DNA from: Bradyrhizobium sp. BR13661 | GTDB lineage: Bacteria > Pseudomonadota > Alphaproteobacteria > Rhizobiales > Xanthobacteraceae | Assembly: GCF_029892425.1 (NCBI RefSeq) | Contig: NZ_JARXWB010000001.1 | Location: 558,001 to 622,000, forward strand | Length of the DNA stretch: 64,000 nucleotides | Reading direction: 5' to 3' | Shown here: positions 54,819-63,018 of the stretch, in pieces | Layout: each line of letters begins with the position of its first letter | Numbering within the stretch: position 1 is the stretch's first letter | Notes under the pieces: model-generated | Seen by the model: only the letters and a program-made list of their open reading frames with translations | The model's database searches: none | What the model was told of the DNA's origin: nothing | Program-made: the position numbers and the translations under genes

Positions 54819-55874
54819 TCACCGCAGGCTGGCGTTGATCTTGTCCAGCACAGACGAGCCCGGACAAAGCGTGTCGGCTTCCAGCGTGTTGAGCGGCGTC
54901 TCGACCGTGTTGAGATGTGTGTGCAGATCGTCCGCATCGGGATCGACATAAAGCAGTCCGGTGACGATCTGGCCCTTGGCAGCGTGCTTGGCGAGGAAGG
55001 TCTGCGCCCCCAGCCGGTCATGCGGATCGTAATCGGCGTCGATCTTGCGCAGTGCGATCTTGCTGCCGTCATGCTGCTCGACCACCTGGACCGTGCCCGG
55101 TGCGTAGTCCACCGCGATGGGATCGCGGCCGACCAGCACGTCGAGCCGGTTCACGGCGTCATTGTGCTCGCGGACATAGTCGAAGCTCTTGGTCGAGCCG
55201 GCATGGTTGTTGAAGGCGATGCAGGGGCTGATGACGTCGATGAAGGACGCGCCCTTGTGGCCGATCGCAGCGGCGATCAGCGGCACCAGCTGGCTCTTGT
55301 CGCCGGAGAACGAGCGGGCGACAAAAGTGGCGCCCAGTTGCAGCGCGATCGCGACGAGGTCGATGGCGTTGTCGGTGTTGGTCACACCCTTCTTGCTCTT
55401 CGAGCCACGGTCGGCGGTGGCCGAGAACTGGCCCTTGGTCAGGCCATAGACGCCGTTGTTTTCGACGATATAGGTCATGTTGACGCCGCGCCGGATCGAA
55501 TGCGCGAACTGGCCGAAGCCGATCGAGGCGGAATCGCCGTCGCCGGAGACGCCGAGATAGATCAGGTCGCGATTGGCCAGGTTGGCTCCGGTCAGCACGC
55601 TGGGCATGCGGCCGTGCACGGAGTTGAAGCCGTGGGAATTGCCGAGGAAATAGTCCGGCGTCTTCGACGAGCAGCCGATGCCGGAGATCTTCGCCACCCG
55701 GTGCGGCTCGATCGACAGCTCGTAGCAGGCCTCGATGATCGAGGCCGTGATCGAGTCATGGCCGCAGCCGGCGCAGAGGGTCGAGATCTTGCCCTCGTAG
55801 TCGCGATGCGTGTAGCCGAGGTCGTTCTTCTTGAGGCCCGGATGATGGAATTTCGGCTTTGCGATGTAGGTCAT
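54819..55874 (-). CDS. korB: 2-oxoacid:ferredoxin oxidoreductase, beta subunit
   Basis: 351 residues. Thiamine diphosphate-binding subunit; GVSGDGDSASIGFGQFAHSI and VENNGVYGLTKGQFSA are the GDG-type motif, and STLCAGCGHDSITA and SGIGCSSKTPDYF supply cysteines for the [4Fe-4S] cluster. With the alpha subunit it should oxidise 2-oxoglutarate (or pyruvate-type acids) with CoA and ferredoxin, as a reversible alternative to the NAD-linked dehydrogenase. 2-Oxoglutarate is the most likely substrate from family resemblance, but this is not fixed by sequence. ATGA overlap with korA. Confidence 0.88.
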   Translation of the reverse strand: MTYIAKPKFHHPGLKKNDLGYTHRDYEGKISTLCAGCGHDSITASIIEACYELSIEPHRVAKISGIGCSSKTPDYFLGNSHGFNSVHGRMPSVLTGANLANRDLIYLGVSGDGDSASIGFGQFAHSIRRGVNMTYIVENNGVYGLTKGQFSATADRGSKSKKGVTNTDNAIDLVAIALQLGATFVARSFSGDKSQLVPLIAAAIGHKGASFIDVISPCIAFNNHAGSTKSFDYVREHNDAVNRLDVLVGRDPIAVDYAPGTVQVVEQHDGSKIALRKIDADYDPHDRLGAQTFLAKHAAKGQIVTGLLYVDPDADDLHTHLNTVETPLNTLEADTLCPGSSVLDKINASLR

Positions 55875-57718
55875 GACACGGCCTTGCGGAGCGGGGTCAC
55901 CTTGAGGTGATCCTGGTGGTCGCCAATGGCTTTTGCGATGTAGCGTGCGGTGATCGGAGTTCCGTCATAATGCACGATCGGCACGAGACGGACGGGGTCG
56001 ATGCCGTTCTCGTTGACGATGAGCTGGCGGAGCTGGCTGTCGCGGTTCTGCTCGACGACATAGACGAAATCATGCTCGGCCAGGAAGCTCGCCACGCTGG
56101 AGTGGAACGGGAAGGCGCGGATGCGCAGGCGGTCCAGCTGATGCCCGCGCGCCTCCAATAATCCGATCGCCTCGTCCATCGCCGGCGAGGTCGAGCCGAA
56201 ATAGATCACGCCATATTTGGTCGGCCGTTCAGCATTGGCCTGCAGCGGCCGCGGCACGAGGTCCTGTGCGGTCTCGAACTTGCGCACGAGGCGCTGCATG
56301 TTGTCGGCGTAAACAGAGCCTTCCTCGGAATAGCGCGCATAGCGATCGCGCGACGTGCCGCGGGTGAAGTACGAGCCCTTGGTCGGATGCGTGCCGGGAT
56401 AGGTGCGGTACGGGATGCCGTCGCCGTCGACATCGAGATAGCGGCCGAAGTCGCGGCCTTCCTCCAGCATCTCCGCGGTCATCACCTTGCCGCGGTCATA
56501 CTGCCTGGCATCGTCCCACTTCAGCGGGCGGCAGAGCCGGTGGTTCATGCCGATGTCGAGGTCCAGCATCAGGAAGATCGTGGTCTGCAGCCGTTCGGCG
56601 AGGTCAAAGGCTGCCGCCGCGAACTCGAAGGCTTCGGCCGGATCTTCCGGGAACAGCAGCACATGCTTGGTGTCGCCATGCGAAGCATAGGCACAGGCGA
56701 TGATGTCGCATTGCTGGGTGCGGGTCGGCATGCCCGTGGAGGGGCCGGCGCGCTGGATGTTCATGATCACGGCCGGGATCTCGGCAAAATACGAGAGGCC
56801 GATGAACTCGGTCATCAGCGAGATGCCGGGGCCCGAGGTCGCGGTGAAGGCGCGGGCGCCGTTCCAGGAGGCGCCGATGACGATGCCGATCGAGGCCAGC
56901 TCATCCTCGCCCTGCACGATCGCGTATTTCGCCTTGCCCGTTTCAGGGTCGTGCCGGTACTTCTTGCAATGCGCGGTGAACGCCTCCGCGACCGAGGACG
57001 ATGGCGTGATCGGATACCAGGCGCACACGGTGGCACCGCCATAGACGGCGCCGAGCGCGGCAGCGCTGTTGCCCTCGATGAAGATCCGGTCGCCGACCTT
57101 GTCGGACTTCTTGATGCGCAGTCCGATCGGGCATTTCAAATTCTGCAACGCCCAGTCGCGGCCGAGATGCAGCGCGTGGACGTTGGAGGAGAGCAGCTTC
57201 TCCTTGCCCTTGTACTGTTCGCTGATCAGTTGCTCGATCAGCTTCGGGTCCATGTCGAGCAACGCCGAGAGCGCGCCTAAATAGATGATGTTCTTGAACA
57301 GCTGGCGCTGGCGTGGATCGGTGTAGGTCGAGTTGGTGATCGCGGTGAGCGGCACGCCGATCACGGAGATGTCGTCGCGGAACTTGGTCGACGGCATCGG
57401 CTTGGTGGAATCGTAGAACAGATAGCCGCCCGGCTCGATGCCGGCGACGTCCTTGTCCCAGGTCTGCGGGTTCATCGCCACCATCATGTCGACGCCGCCG
57501 CGGGCGCCGAGATGGCCGGCTTCGGTGACGCGCACCTCGTACCAGGTCGGCAGGCCCTGGATGTTGGAGGGGAAGATGTTGCGCGGGGACACCGGCACGC
57601 CATGGCGCAGGATCGCGCGCGCGAACATCTCGTTGGCGCTGGCCGAGCCCGAGCCGTTGACGTTGGCGAAGCGGACGACGAAGTCGTTTACGCTGCTGAT
57701 CGGCTTTTTGTCGGACAT
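55871..57718 (-). CDS. korA: 2-oxoacid:ferredoxin oxidoreductase, alpha subunit (gamma-alpha fusion)
   Basis: 615 residues from ATG 57718 (MSDKKPISSVNDFVVRFANV). The N-terminal gamma domain (about 1-190, VNGSGSASANEMFARAILRH) is fused to the alpha domain (about 205-600, WYPITPSSSVAEAFTAHCKK and PGISLMTEFIGLSYFAEIPA, GPSTGMPTRTQQCD). Together with KorB it forms the oxidoreductase. Its first 31 bases lie inside the upstream oxidoreductase gene, so the three genes are tightly coupled. Confidence 0.9.
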   Translation of the reverse strand: MSDKKPISSVNDFVVRFANVNGSGSASANEMFARAILRHGVPVSPRNIFPSNIQGLPTWYEVRVTEAGHLGARGGVDMMVAMNPQTWDKDVAGIEPGGYLFYDSTKPMPSTKFRDDISVIGVPLTAITNSTYTDPRQRQLFKNIIYLGALSALLDMDPKLIEQLISEQYKGKEKLLSSNVHALHLGRDWALQNLKCPIGLRIKKSDKVGDRIFIEGNSAAALGAVYGGATVCAWYPITPSSSVAEAFTAHCKKYRHDPETGKAKYAIVQGEDELASIGIVIGASWNGARAFTATSGPGISLMTEFIGLSYFAEIPAVIMNIQRAGPSTGMPTRTQQCDIIACAYASHGDTKHVLLFPEDPAEAFEFAAAAFDLAERLQTTIFLMLDLDIGMNHRLCRPLKWDDARQYDRGKVMTAEMLEEGRDFGRYLDVDGDGIPYRTYPGTHPTKGSYFTRGTSRDRYARYSEEGSVYADNMQRLVRKFETAQDLVPRPLQANAERPTKYGVIYFGSTSPAMDEAIGLLEARGHQLDRLRIRAFPFHSSVASFLAEHDFVYVVEQNRDSQLRQLIVNENGIDPVRLVPIVHYDGTPITARYIAKAIGDHQDHLKVTPLRKAVS

Positions 57719-59487
57719 GTCGAACCTGCGTGAGTCATCTCGATGAAATATTTCTGCATGTCCCAGGCACCGGTGGGACAACGCTCGGCGCACAGCCCGC
57801 AATGCAGGCAGACGTCCTCGTCCTTGACCATCACGCGTCCGGTCTTGAGGTCGGACGAGACGTAGAGGTCCTGGTCCGGATGCGGCGAGGGCGCCTTCAA
57901 CCGATGGCGCAGATCGTCTTCCTCGCCATTGTCAGTGAAGGTGATGCAGTCCATCGGGCAGATGTCGGCGCAGGCATCGCACTCGATGCAGAGCGAGGTC
58001 GAGAACACCGTCTGCACGTCGCAGTTCAGGCAGCGATGCGCTTCGCCGAGCGCGAGCTTGACGTCGTAGCCAAGCTCGACCTCGGTCTTGATGTCCTTCA
58101 GCGCGACCACCTTGTCGCGATGCGGCACCTTGAAGCGCTTGTCGACGGAAATGTCGTTGTCATAGCTCCATTCGTGGATGCCCATTTTCTGCGAGGAGAC
58201 ATGCACCTCCGGCAGCGGCCGTTCGGTGATGTCCTCGCCCGAGAGCATCTTGTGGATCGACAGCGCAGCGTCGTGCCCCTGCGCCACCGCCCAGATGATG
58301 TTTTTCGGGCCGAACGCAGCGTCGCCGCCGAAGAACACTCTCGGGTTGGTCGAGACGAAGGTCTTGGGATCGACCTTGGGCATGTGCCATTTGTCGAACT
58401 CGATGCCGCAATCCTGCTCGATCCACGGGAAGGCGTTCTCCTGGCCGACCGCCACCAGCACGTCGTCGCAGGGAATGGTCTGATCGGGATCGCCCGAAGG
58501 CACCAGATTGCGGCGGCCTTTGGCGTCGTACTCGGCCTTGACGTGTTGGAAGGTGACGCCGATCAGCTTGCCGGCGACCTGCTTGAATTCCATCGGCACC
58601 ATGTAGTTGAGGATCGGGATATCCTCGTGAATCGCGTCTTCCTTCTCCCAGGGCGAGGCCTTCATCTCCTCGAAGCCGGAACGTACGACCACCGTGACCT
58701 TCTCGCCGCCGAGACGGCGCGCGGTGCGGCAGCAATCCATCGCGGTGTTGCCGCCGCCGAGCACGATGACGCGCTTGCCGATCTTGTCGACATGGCCGAA
58801 CGACACCGACGACAGCCAGTCGATGCCGATATGAATGTTGGCAGCCGCTTCCTTGCGACCGGGAATGTCGAGCTCGCGGCCGCGCGGCGCGCCGGACCCG
58901 ACGAAAATGGCGTCGTACTTTTCGGCGAGCAGCGCCTTCATGCTCTCGATGCGGTGGCCGCCTTTGAATTCGACGCCGAGACCCAGGATGTAGCCGGTCT
59001 CCTCGTCGATGACGGAATTGGGCAAGCGGAATTTGGGGATCTGCGTTCGCATCATGCCGCCGGCTTCCGGATCGCCGTCGAACACGGTGCAGTGATAGCC
59101 GAGCGGCGCCAGATCGCGGGCCACCGTCAGCGAGGCCGGACCGCCGCCGACGAACGCGACGCGCTTACCGTTCTTCGCAACTGGATGCGGCAGGCGCTGC
59201 TTGATGTCGTCCTTGAAGTCGGCGGCGACGCGCTTGAGGCGGCAGATCGCGACCGGCGTTTCCTCGACGCGTCCGCGCCGGCAGGCCGGCTCGCATGGAC
59301 GATCGCAGGTGCGTCCCAGGATTCCGGGAAACACGTTCGATTTCCAATTGATCATGTAGGCGTCGCTGTAGCGACCTTGCGCGATCAATCGGATGTATTC
59401 GGGAACAGGTGTGTGCGCAGGACACGCCCACTGGCAATCGACCACTTTGTGAAAGTAATCGGGGGCCGCGATGTCGGTCGGTTTCAT
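57688..59487 (-). CDS. FAD-dependent oxidoreductase with Fe-S domains (GltD-like), partner of KorAB
   Basis: 599 residues. N-terminal Fe-S domain with CQWACPAHTPVPEYIRL and CDRPCEPACRRGRVEETPVA, FAD/NAD(P) GltD-like core with VAFVGGGPASLTVARDLAPL and VIVLGGGNTAMDCCRTARRL, and a C-terminal two-[4Fe-4S] ferredoxin domain (CIECDACADICPMDCI and CLHCGLCAERCPTGAW). The plan is that of GltD-type or NfnB-type electron-transfer subunits. Directly upstream of and overlapping korA, it probably moves electrons between the ferredoxin reduced by KorAB and NAD(P); this is inference. It is the first gene of the operon. Confidence 0.85.
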   Translation of the reverse strand: MKPTDIAAPDYFHKVVDCQWACPAHTPVPEYIRLIAQGRYSDAYMINWKSNVFPGILGRTCDRPCEPACRRGRVEETPVAICRLKRVAADFKDDIKQRLPHPVAKNGKRVAFVGGGPASLTVARDLAPLGYHCTVFDGDPEAGGMMRTQIPKFRLPNSVIDEETGYILGLGVEFKGGHRIESMKALLAEKYDAIFVGSGAPRGRELDIPGRKEAAANIHIGIDWLSSVSFGHVDKIGKRVIVLGGGNTAMDCCRTARRLGGEKVTVVVRSGFEEMKASPWEKEDAIHEDIPILNYMVPMEFKQVAGKLIGVTFQHVKAEYDAKGRRNLVPSGDPDQTIPCDDVLVAVGQENAFPWIEQDCGIEFDKWHMPKVDPKTFVSTNPRVFFGGDAAFGPKNIIWAVAQGHDAALSIHKMLSGEDITERPLPEVHVSSQKMGIHEWSYDNDISVDKRFKVPHRDKVVALKDIKTEVELGYDVKLALGEAHRCLNCDVQTVFSTSLCIECDACADICPMDCITFTDNGEEDDLRHRLKAPSPHPDQDLYVSSDLKTGRVMVKDEDVCLHCGLCAERCPTGAWDMQKYFIEMTHAGSTCPTKSRSAA

Positions 59488-59574
59488 TCCTAGCCTCGTC
59501 CGCGCGGGCTCAAAGACCCGGCGGCCTTTTCTTTGAGCTTGTCAGACGCTTAGCGCGCTTCGATCTGGTTTCTG

Positions 59575-59586
59575 AATGACGTCATT
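59575..59586. promoter_or_regulatory. Candidate operator AATGACGTCATT
   Basis: A 12-bp perfect palindrome, 88-99 bases upstream of the oxidoreductase ATG at 59487. Possible regulator site for the korAB operon; no factor can be named. Confidence 0.3.
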
Positions 59587-59705
59587 GGGTTAGCTTATTG
59601 GAACGGTTCCGAGGTGCAACGGCAAATTTGCGCGATCACCGCGTTTCATGGGAGCTAAGCGTGCACAGCATTAACAGCCGTGCACATTCATGCGGCGGTG
59701 CAGCA

Positions 59706-59800
59706 TGGAAGCAATCCAGAGTGCATCCGCGGAGGGATTCTGGATTGCTTCCGCCTTCGCCAAGGCTTCGGCGGACAAGTCGCTGCGCTCGCAATGACGA
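59706..59800. repeat. Second copy of the 'AAGCAATCCAG/CATTGCGAG' palindromic repeat
   Basis: Contains GAAGCAATCCAG, a centre, CTGGATTGCTTC, an extra hairpin CCGCCTTCGCCAAGGCTTCG, and ends GCGCTCGCAATGACGA. It belongs to the family of the element at 10606-10691 but carries about 25 extra bases that form their own stem. It lies between the korAB operon promoter and the end of the pqq operon. Confidence 0.75.
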
Positions 59801-59813
59801 CGTCGGCCCGACA

Positions 59814-60491
59814 TCAGCCCCGCTCGATATCGCTCTTCGCGAGGTCCCACATCAGGCTGTAGGTGCCGACGGAAACCGGCAGCGGGAAGGGCGCCGCGGC
59901 CGGGCCGGTGAAGCGTTCGGCGATGACAGCCGAGACCGCGCCGATTTGCGTGCCGTCGATCAGCACGAACCAGTCGCGCGCGCCTTCATTGCGCATCGCC
60001 GGAATATCCGCCGTGGCGCCCGACAATTCCGGCTCGCTTTCGAGCAGATGCATCGAGATGATGCCATCGCGATTCTGTGGCGCCAGTTTTTCTTGCAGTG
60101 CATCACGCCACGCGCCGGCATGATCGGCTGTGGGGCGCAGCCGCACCAGGCCAAGCGCGGCGCCGCGGCCGGTGCCCTTGCTGATCGTGATGCGCGCGAC
60201 CACGCGGAGCATGTTCTTGAAATGAGCCATGGTCCGCCGCGACCATTCGGTCTGGTTGGCGAGCCGGGTGCGATAGGCCGGGCTGTCGAGCACGTCCAGC
60301 GTCACGGTCGAATACAGCGAGAGATATTTGGGATCGGCAGCATGGGCGACATAGCGGCGTGCTTCGAGAAAACCCTCGATTGCGACGCGCTCTTCCAGAT
60401 GCTCGCGATCATACCAGCGATTGAAATCGGCTTCATCTGCCGCATCGATGTTCATCGACGTCAGCAGCATGCCCGTCCCGGCGAGCGGCAT
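59814..60491 (-). CDS. Conserved hypothetical protein (dimeric alpha/beta-barrel type)
   Basis: 225 residues. MLLTSMNIDAADEADFNRWY then DREHLEERVAIEGFLEARRY is the DUF4286/EthD-like pattern (W-Y/Y-D-x-E-H-L) of dimeric alpha/beta-barrel proteins, and a second related half begins near LGLVRLRPTADHAGAWRDAL. No signal peptide. It follows the aminopeptidase by 27 bases, so it is likely the last gene of the pqq operon. Role unknown. Confidence 0.65.
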   Translation of the reverse strand: MPLAGTGMLLTSMNIDAADEADFNRWYDREHLEERVAIEGFLEARRYVAHAADPKYLSLYSTVTLDVLDSPAYRTRLANQTEWSRRTMAHFKNMLRVVARITISKGTGRGAALGLVRLRPTADHAGAWRDALQEKLAPQNRDGIISMHLLESEPELSGATADIPAMRNEGARDWFVLIDGTQIGAVSAVIAERFTGPAAAPFPLPVSVGTYSLMWDLAKSDIERG

Positions 60492-60518
60492 TGTTCTTGT
60501 TATCCTTGCTTTCGCGCC

Positions 60519-61505
60519 TCAGCGCGCGGCTTTCGACGCGAGATCGGCAATCGACCTCATCACCGCATCCCGCACGCCGGCATCATAGAGCGAATGCCCG
60601 GCTTCTTCCACGATCCTGACCTCGGAACCCGGCCACACTTTCGCGAGCCGTGCGGATGTCTCAGGAGGACACAACAGGTCGTAGCGGCCCTGCACGATGA
60701 TGCCGGGAATGCCTGCGAGCTTGCCGGCGTTTCGCAACAACTGGTCTTCGTTCATGAAGGAATTGTTGACGAAATAATGGGCCTCCATGAACGGCGTCGC
60801 CGGCAGCGTGCGCCAGACATTCAGCGAAGCAAGGTCGATGCGGGCCTTGGCCGCCTTGTGTTCCGACAGCGCGCGCTCGGTGTCGTGCCAGGCGCGCGAG
60901 GCGGGGCCGTGCACAGCCGTATCAGGATCGAGGATGCGGCGATAATAGGCTTCCACCGGCCGCGCGCGTTCCTCCGGCGGCAACACGCTCAGAAAATCCT
61001 CTGAGAGCGCCGGATAGAATTGCGCGAGGCGCGAGGTGAAGGCGGTTTCGACCTCTCCCCGTGTGCCCAGAAACGTTGCGCGCAGAGCAATGCCGGAGAC
61101 GCGCTCAGGGTGGGCCTGTGCATAGGCCAGCGCCAGCGTCGCGCCCCAGGAGCCGCCGACCACCATCCAGCGTGGGATGCCAAACTTTTCGCGGATCTTC
61201 TCCATGTCCGCGATCAGATGCGCGGTCGTGTTGTGCGCGCGCGATCCCTTCGGACGGCTGCGGCCGCAGCCGCGCTGGTCGAACAGCACCGCGTGCATGC
61301 GCTCGGGATCGAACAGCCGGCGATGATCGGGCTGACAGCCGCTACCGGGACCGCCATGCAGATAGATCGCGGGGATGCCATTGGGGCAGCCGACGCTCTC
61401 GACATAGAGCTCATGGCTGTCGCCGACATCGAGCATGTCTGATGTCAGCGGCGCAAAGGGATCGGCGCGCCTGGCGGCTTTGCCTGCGTCGGCGTCAGGC
61501 ATCAT
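60519..61505 (-). CDS. pip: Proline iminopeptidase (prolyl aminopeptidase)
   Basis: 328 residues from the ATG at 61505, overlapping the pqqE stop by 11 bases (a second ATG follows directly). Alpha/beta-hydrolase of peptidase family S33: oxyanion block YLHGGPGSGCQPDHRRLFDP, DQRGCGRSRPKGSRAHNTTA, nucleophile Ser in VVGGSWGATLALAYAQAHPE, acid Asp in IVQGRYDLLCPPET and His in EEAGHSLYDAG. It releases N-terminal proline from peptides. Its coupling to pqqE is unusual; a role in trimming peptides from PqqA processing is possible but not shown. Confidence 0.93.
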   Translation of the reverse strand: MMPDADAGKAARRADPFAPLTSDMLDVGDSHELYVESVGCPNGIPAIYLHGGPGSGCQPDHRRLFDPERMHAVLFDQRGCGRSRPKGSRAHNTTAHLIADMEKIREKFGIPRWMVVGGSWGATLALAYAQAHPERVSGIALRATFLGTRGEVETAFTSRLAQFYPALSEDFLSVLPPEERARPVEAYYRRILDPDTAVHGPASRAWHDTERALSEHKAAKARIDLASLNVWRTLPATPFMEAHYFVNNSFMNEDQLLRNAGKLAGIPGIIVQGRYDLLCPPETSARLAKVWPGSEVRIVEEAGHSLYDAGVRDAVMRSIADLASKAAR

Positions 61506-62688
61506 TCCCGGATTCCAGGGTGCCGCCCGCAAAATTGCGGTAGATGAAGCGGTTGGTCTCGCCCTCGGCCTCGCGCTCGGCCTGCTTGAAGATGGTCTCG
61601 TGCAGCGGCGACAGCGCGCAGGCGGGGTCGGTGTTGGCGGCGTCGCCGGTCAGCGCGAAGGCCTGGCAGCGGCAGCCGCCGAAATCGATCTCGCGGAACT
61701 CGCAACTCTTGCACGGCTCTTTCATCCAGCCGGTGCCGCGATATCTGTTGAAGGCCTCGGAGTTCTGCCAGATCCAGGCGATTGAATGGTTGGAGCGCAC
61801 GGACAAGAAATCGAGCCCGGTAATGCTCTCGGCGGCGTGGCAGGGCAGCACCTTGCCGGCGGGCGAGATGTTGAAGAACTGCCGCCCCCAGCCGCCCATG
61901 CATTTCTTCGGCCGCAGCGCGTAATAGTCAGGGACGACGTAGTCGATCGTCAGCCGGCCCTTGAGCCGCTCGCGCGCCTCCTCGACGAGGCCTGTGCATT
62001 CATCGAGCTGCGCCACGGTCGGCATCAAGGCGGCGCGGTTTTTCAAGGCCCAGCCGTAATATTGCACATTGGCGACCTCGAGCCGGTCGGCGTCGAGATC
62101 GATGGACATTTGGATGATCTCGGGCAGCTGGTGCAAATTCTGCCGGTGCATCACCGCGTTCACGGTGAGCGGCAGGTCGAGCTCGCGCGTCCATTTGGCG
62201 ACTTCGAGCTTCTTGCGATGGCCGCCCTTGTAGCCGGCAACGCGATCGGCGAGGCCTTCCTCGATGCCCTGGAACGAGATCTGCACATGGCAGAGCCCGG
62301 CATCGGCGAGCTCACTCAGCCGCTCACGCGTCAGCAGCACGGCCGAGGTGATGAGGTTGGTGTAGAGCCCGACATCGGTGGCGTGCTTGACCAGCTCGAC
62401 GAGGTCTTTGCGCGCCGTCGGCTCGCCGCCGGAGAAGTGCACCTGCAGCACGCCGATCTCGGCAAGCTCGCTCAGCACCTTCTTCCATTCGTCGGTGGTC
62501 AGCTCCTTGCCCGAGCGATCGAGCTCGACGGGGTTGGAGCAATAGGGGCATTGCAGCGGGCAGCGATGGGTGATTTCGAGCAGCACGGCGAGCGGAATGC
62601 CGAAGGTCTCCGCCGTCGAGCGGCTCTTCTCAAGCACGGTGAGGCTGTCGCTGGCGTCGGGAGGGATGATCGGGAGCACATCGCTCAT
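61495..62688 (-). CDS. pqqE: PqqA peptide cyclase PqqE (radical SAM)
   Basis: 397 residues. The radical SAM cluster motif C43-x3-C47-x2-C50 is in ITHRCPLQCPYCSNP; the C-terminal SPASM region has CKSCEFREIDFGGCRCQAFA for auxiliary Fe-S clusters. It joins Glu and Tyr side chains of PqqA carried by PqqD, the first step of PQQ synthesis. It shares 4 bases with pqqD. Part of pqqBCDE; pqqA lies outside the window. Confidence 0.97.
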   Translation of the reverse strand: MSDVLPIIPPDASDSLTVLEKSRSTAETFGIPLAVLLEITHRCPLQCPYCSNPVELDRSGKELTTDEWKKVLSELAEIGVLQVHFSGGEPTARKDLVELVKHATDVGLYTNLITSAVLLTRERLSELADAGLCHVQISFQGIEEGLADRVAGYKGGHRKKLEVAKWTRELDLPLTVNAVMHRQNLHQLPEIIQMSIDLDADRLEVANVQYYGWALKNRAALMPTVAQLDECTGLVEEARERLKGRLTIDYVVPDYYALRPKKCMGGWGRQFFNISPAGKVLPCHAAESITGLDFLSVRSNHSIAWIWQNSEAFNRYRGTGWMKEPCKSCEFREIDFGGCRCQAFALTGDAANTDPACALSPLHETIFKQAEREAEGETNRFIYRNFAGGTLESGNDA

Positions 62689-62996
62689 GGCGTCTTCTCC
62701 CGGGCTTCGGTCAGAAAGCCCTTGTCGGCGAGATCCTGCAGCATGGCGATGACATCAGTGAGGATCGCCTCGCGTGGGGCTGCGTATTTTTCCGCGAGCT
62801 GATCGGAGACGTCGCCGACGCTGCGCTTGCCGTCGCAGAGCTGCAGAACCTCGACGGCGATCTCGTCAGGCGCCAGCACGCGCTCCGGCGCCAGGATCAC
62901 CCAGACTTTGCGCGTTTCGTCATATTTGAGCTTGGCGTGCCGCGGCAGTACCGGCCGGCTTGCCTCGCTGACGCTGATGTTGCGCGGCCCGGCCAT
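62685..62996 (-). CDS. pqqD: PQQ biosynthesis peptide chaperone PqqD
   Basis: 103 residues. Small winged-helix RiPP-recognition (RRE) protein that binds PqqA and presents it to PqqE. Typical motifs: PRHAKLKYDETRKVWVILAP, ERVLAPDEIAVEVLQLCDG and AEKYAAPREAILTDVIAMLQ. The N-terminal 17 residues are extra compared with shorter PqqD. 22 bases after pqqC, ATGA with pqqE. Confidence 0.96.
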   Translation of the reverse strand: MAGPRNISVSEASRPVLPRHAKLKYDETRKVWVILAPERVLAPDEIAVEVLQLCDGKRSVGDVSDQLAEKYAAPREAILTDVIAMLQDLADKGFLTEAREKTP

Positions 62997-63018
62997 GCTC
63001 TGTCCCTAACTCGCCTTC

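Larger units (their letters stand above)
59488..59813. other. 326-bp intergenic region upstream of the korAB operon
   Basis: No gene. It holds three short perfect palindromes in front of the operon (AATGACGTCATT at 59575-59586, GGAAC-G-GTTCC at 59600-59610, GCAAATTTGC at 59622-59631) and a palindromic repeat element at 59706-59800. No EcfG or FixK match facing the operon. Confidence 0.5.

Noticed and set aside
57730..59493. 587-codon plus-strand frame opposite the FAD/Fe-S oxidoreductase
   Set aside because: The minus-strand protein has complete Fe-S and FAD motifs; the opposite frame has only composition bias.
59600..59610. GGAAC near the korAB operon as an EcfG promoter
   Set aside because: No TT at 18-19 bases in either direction in a suitable place; it is better seen as part of a short palindrome.
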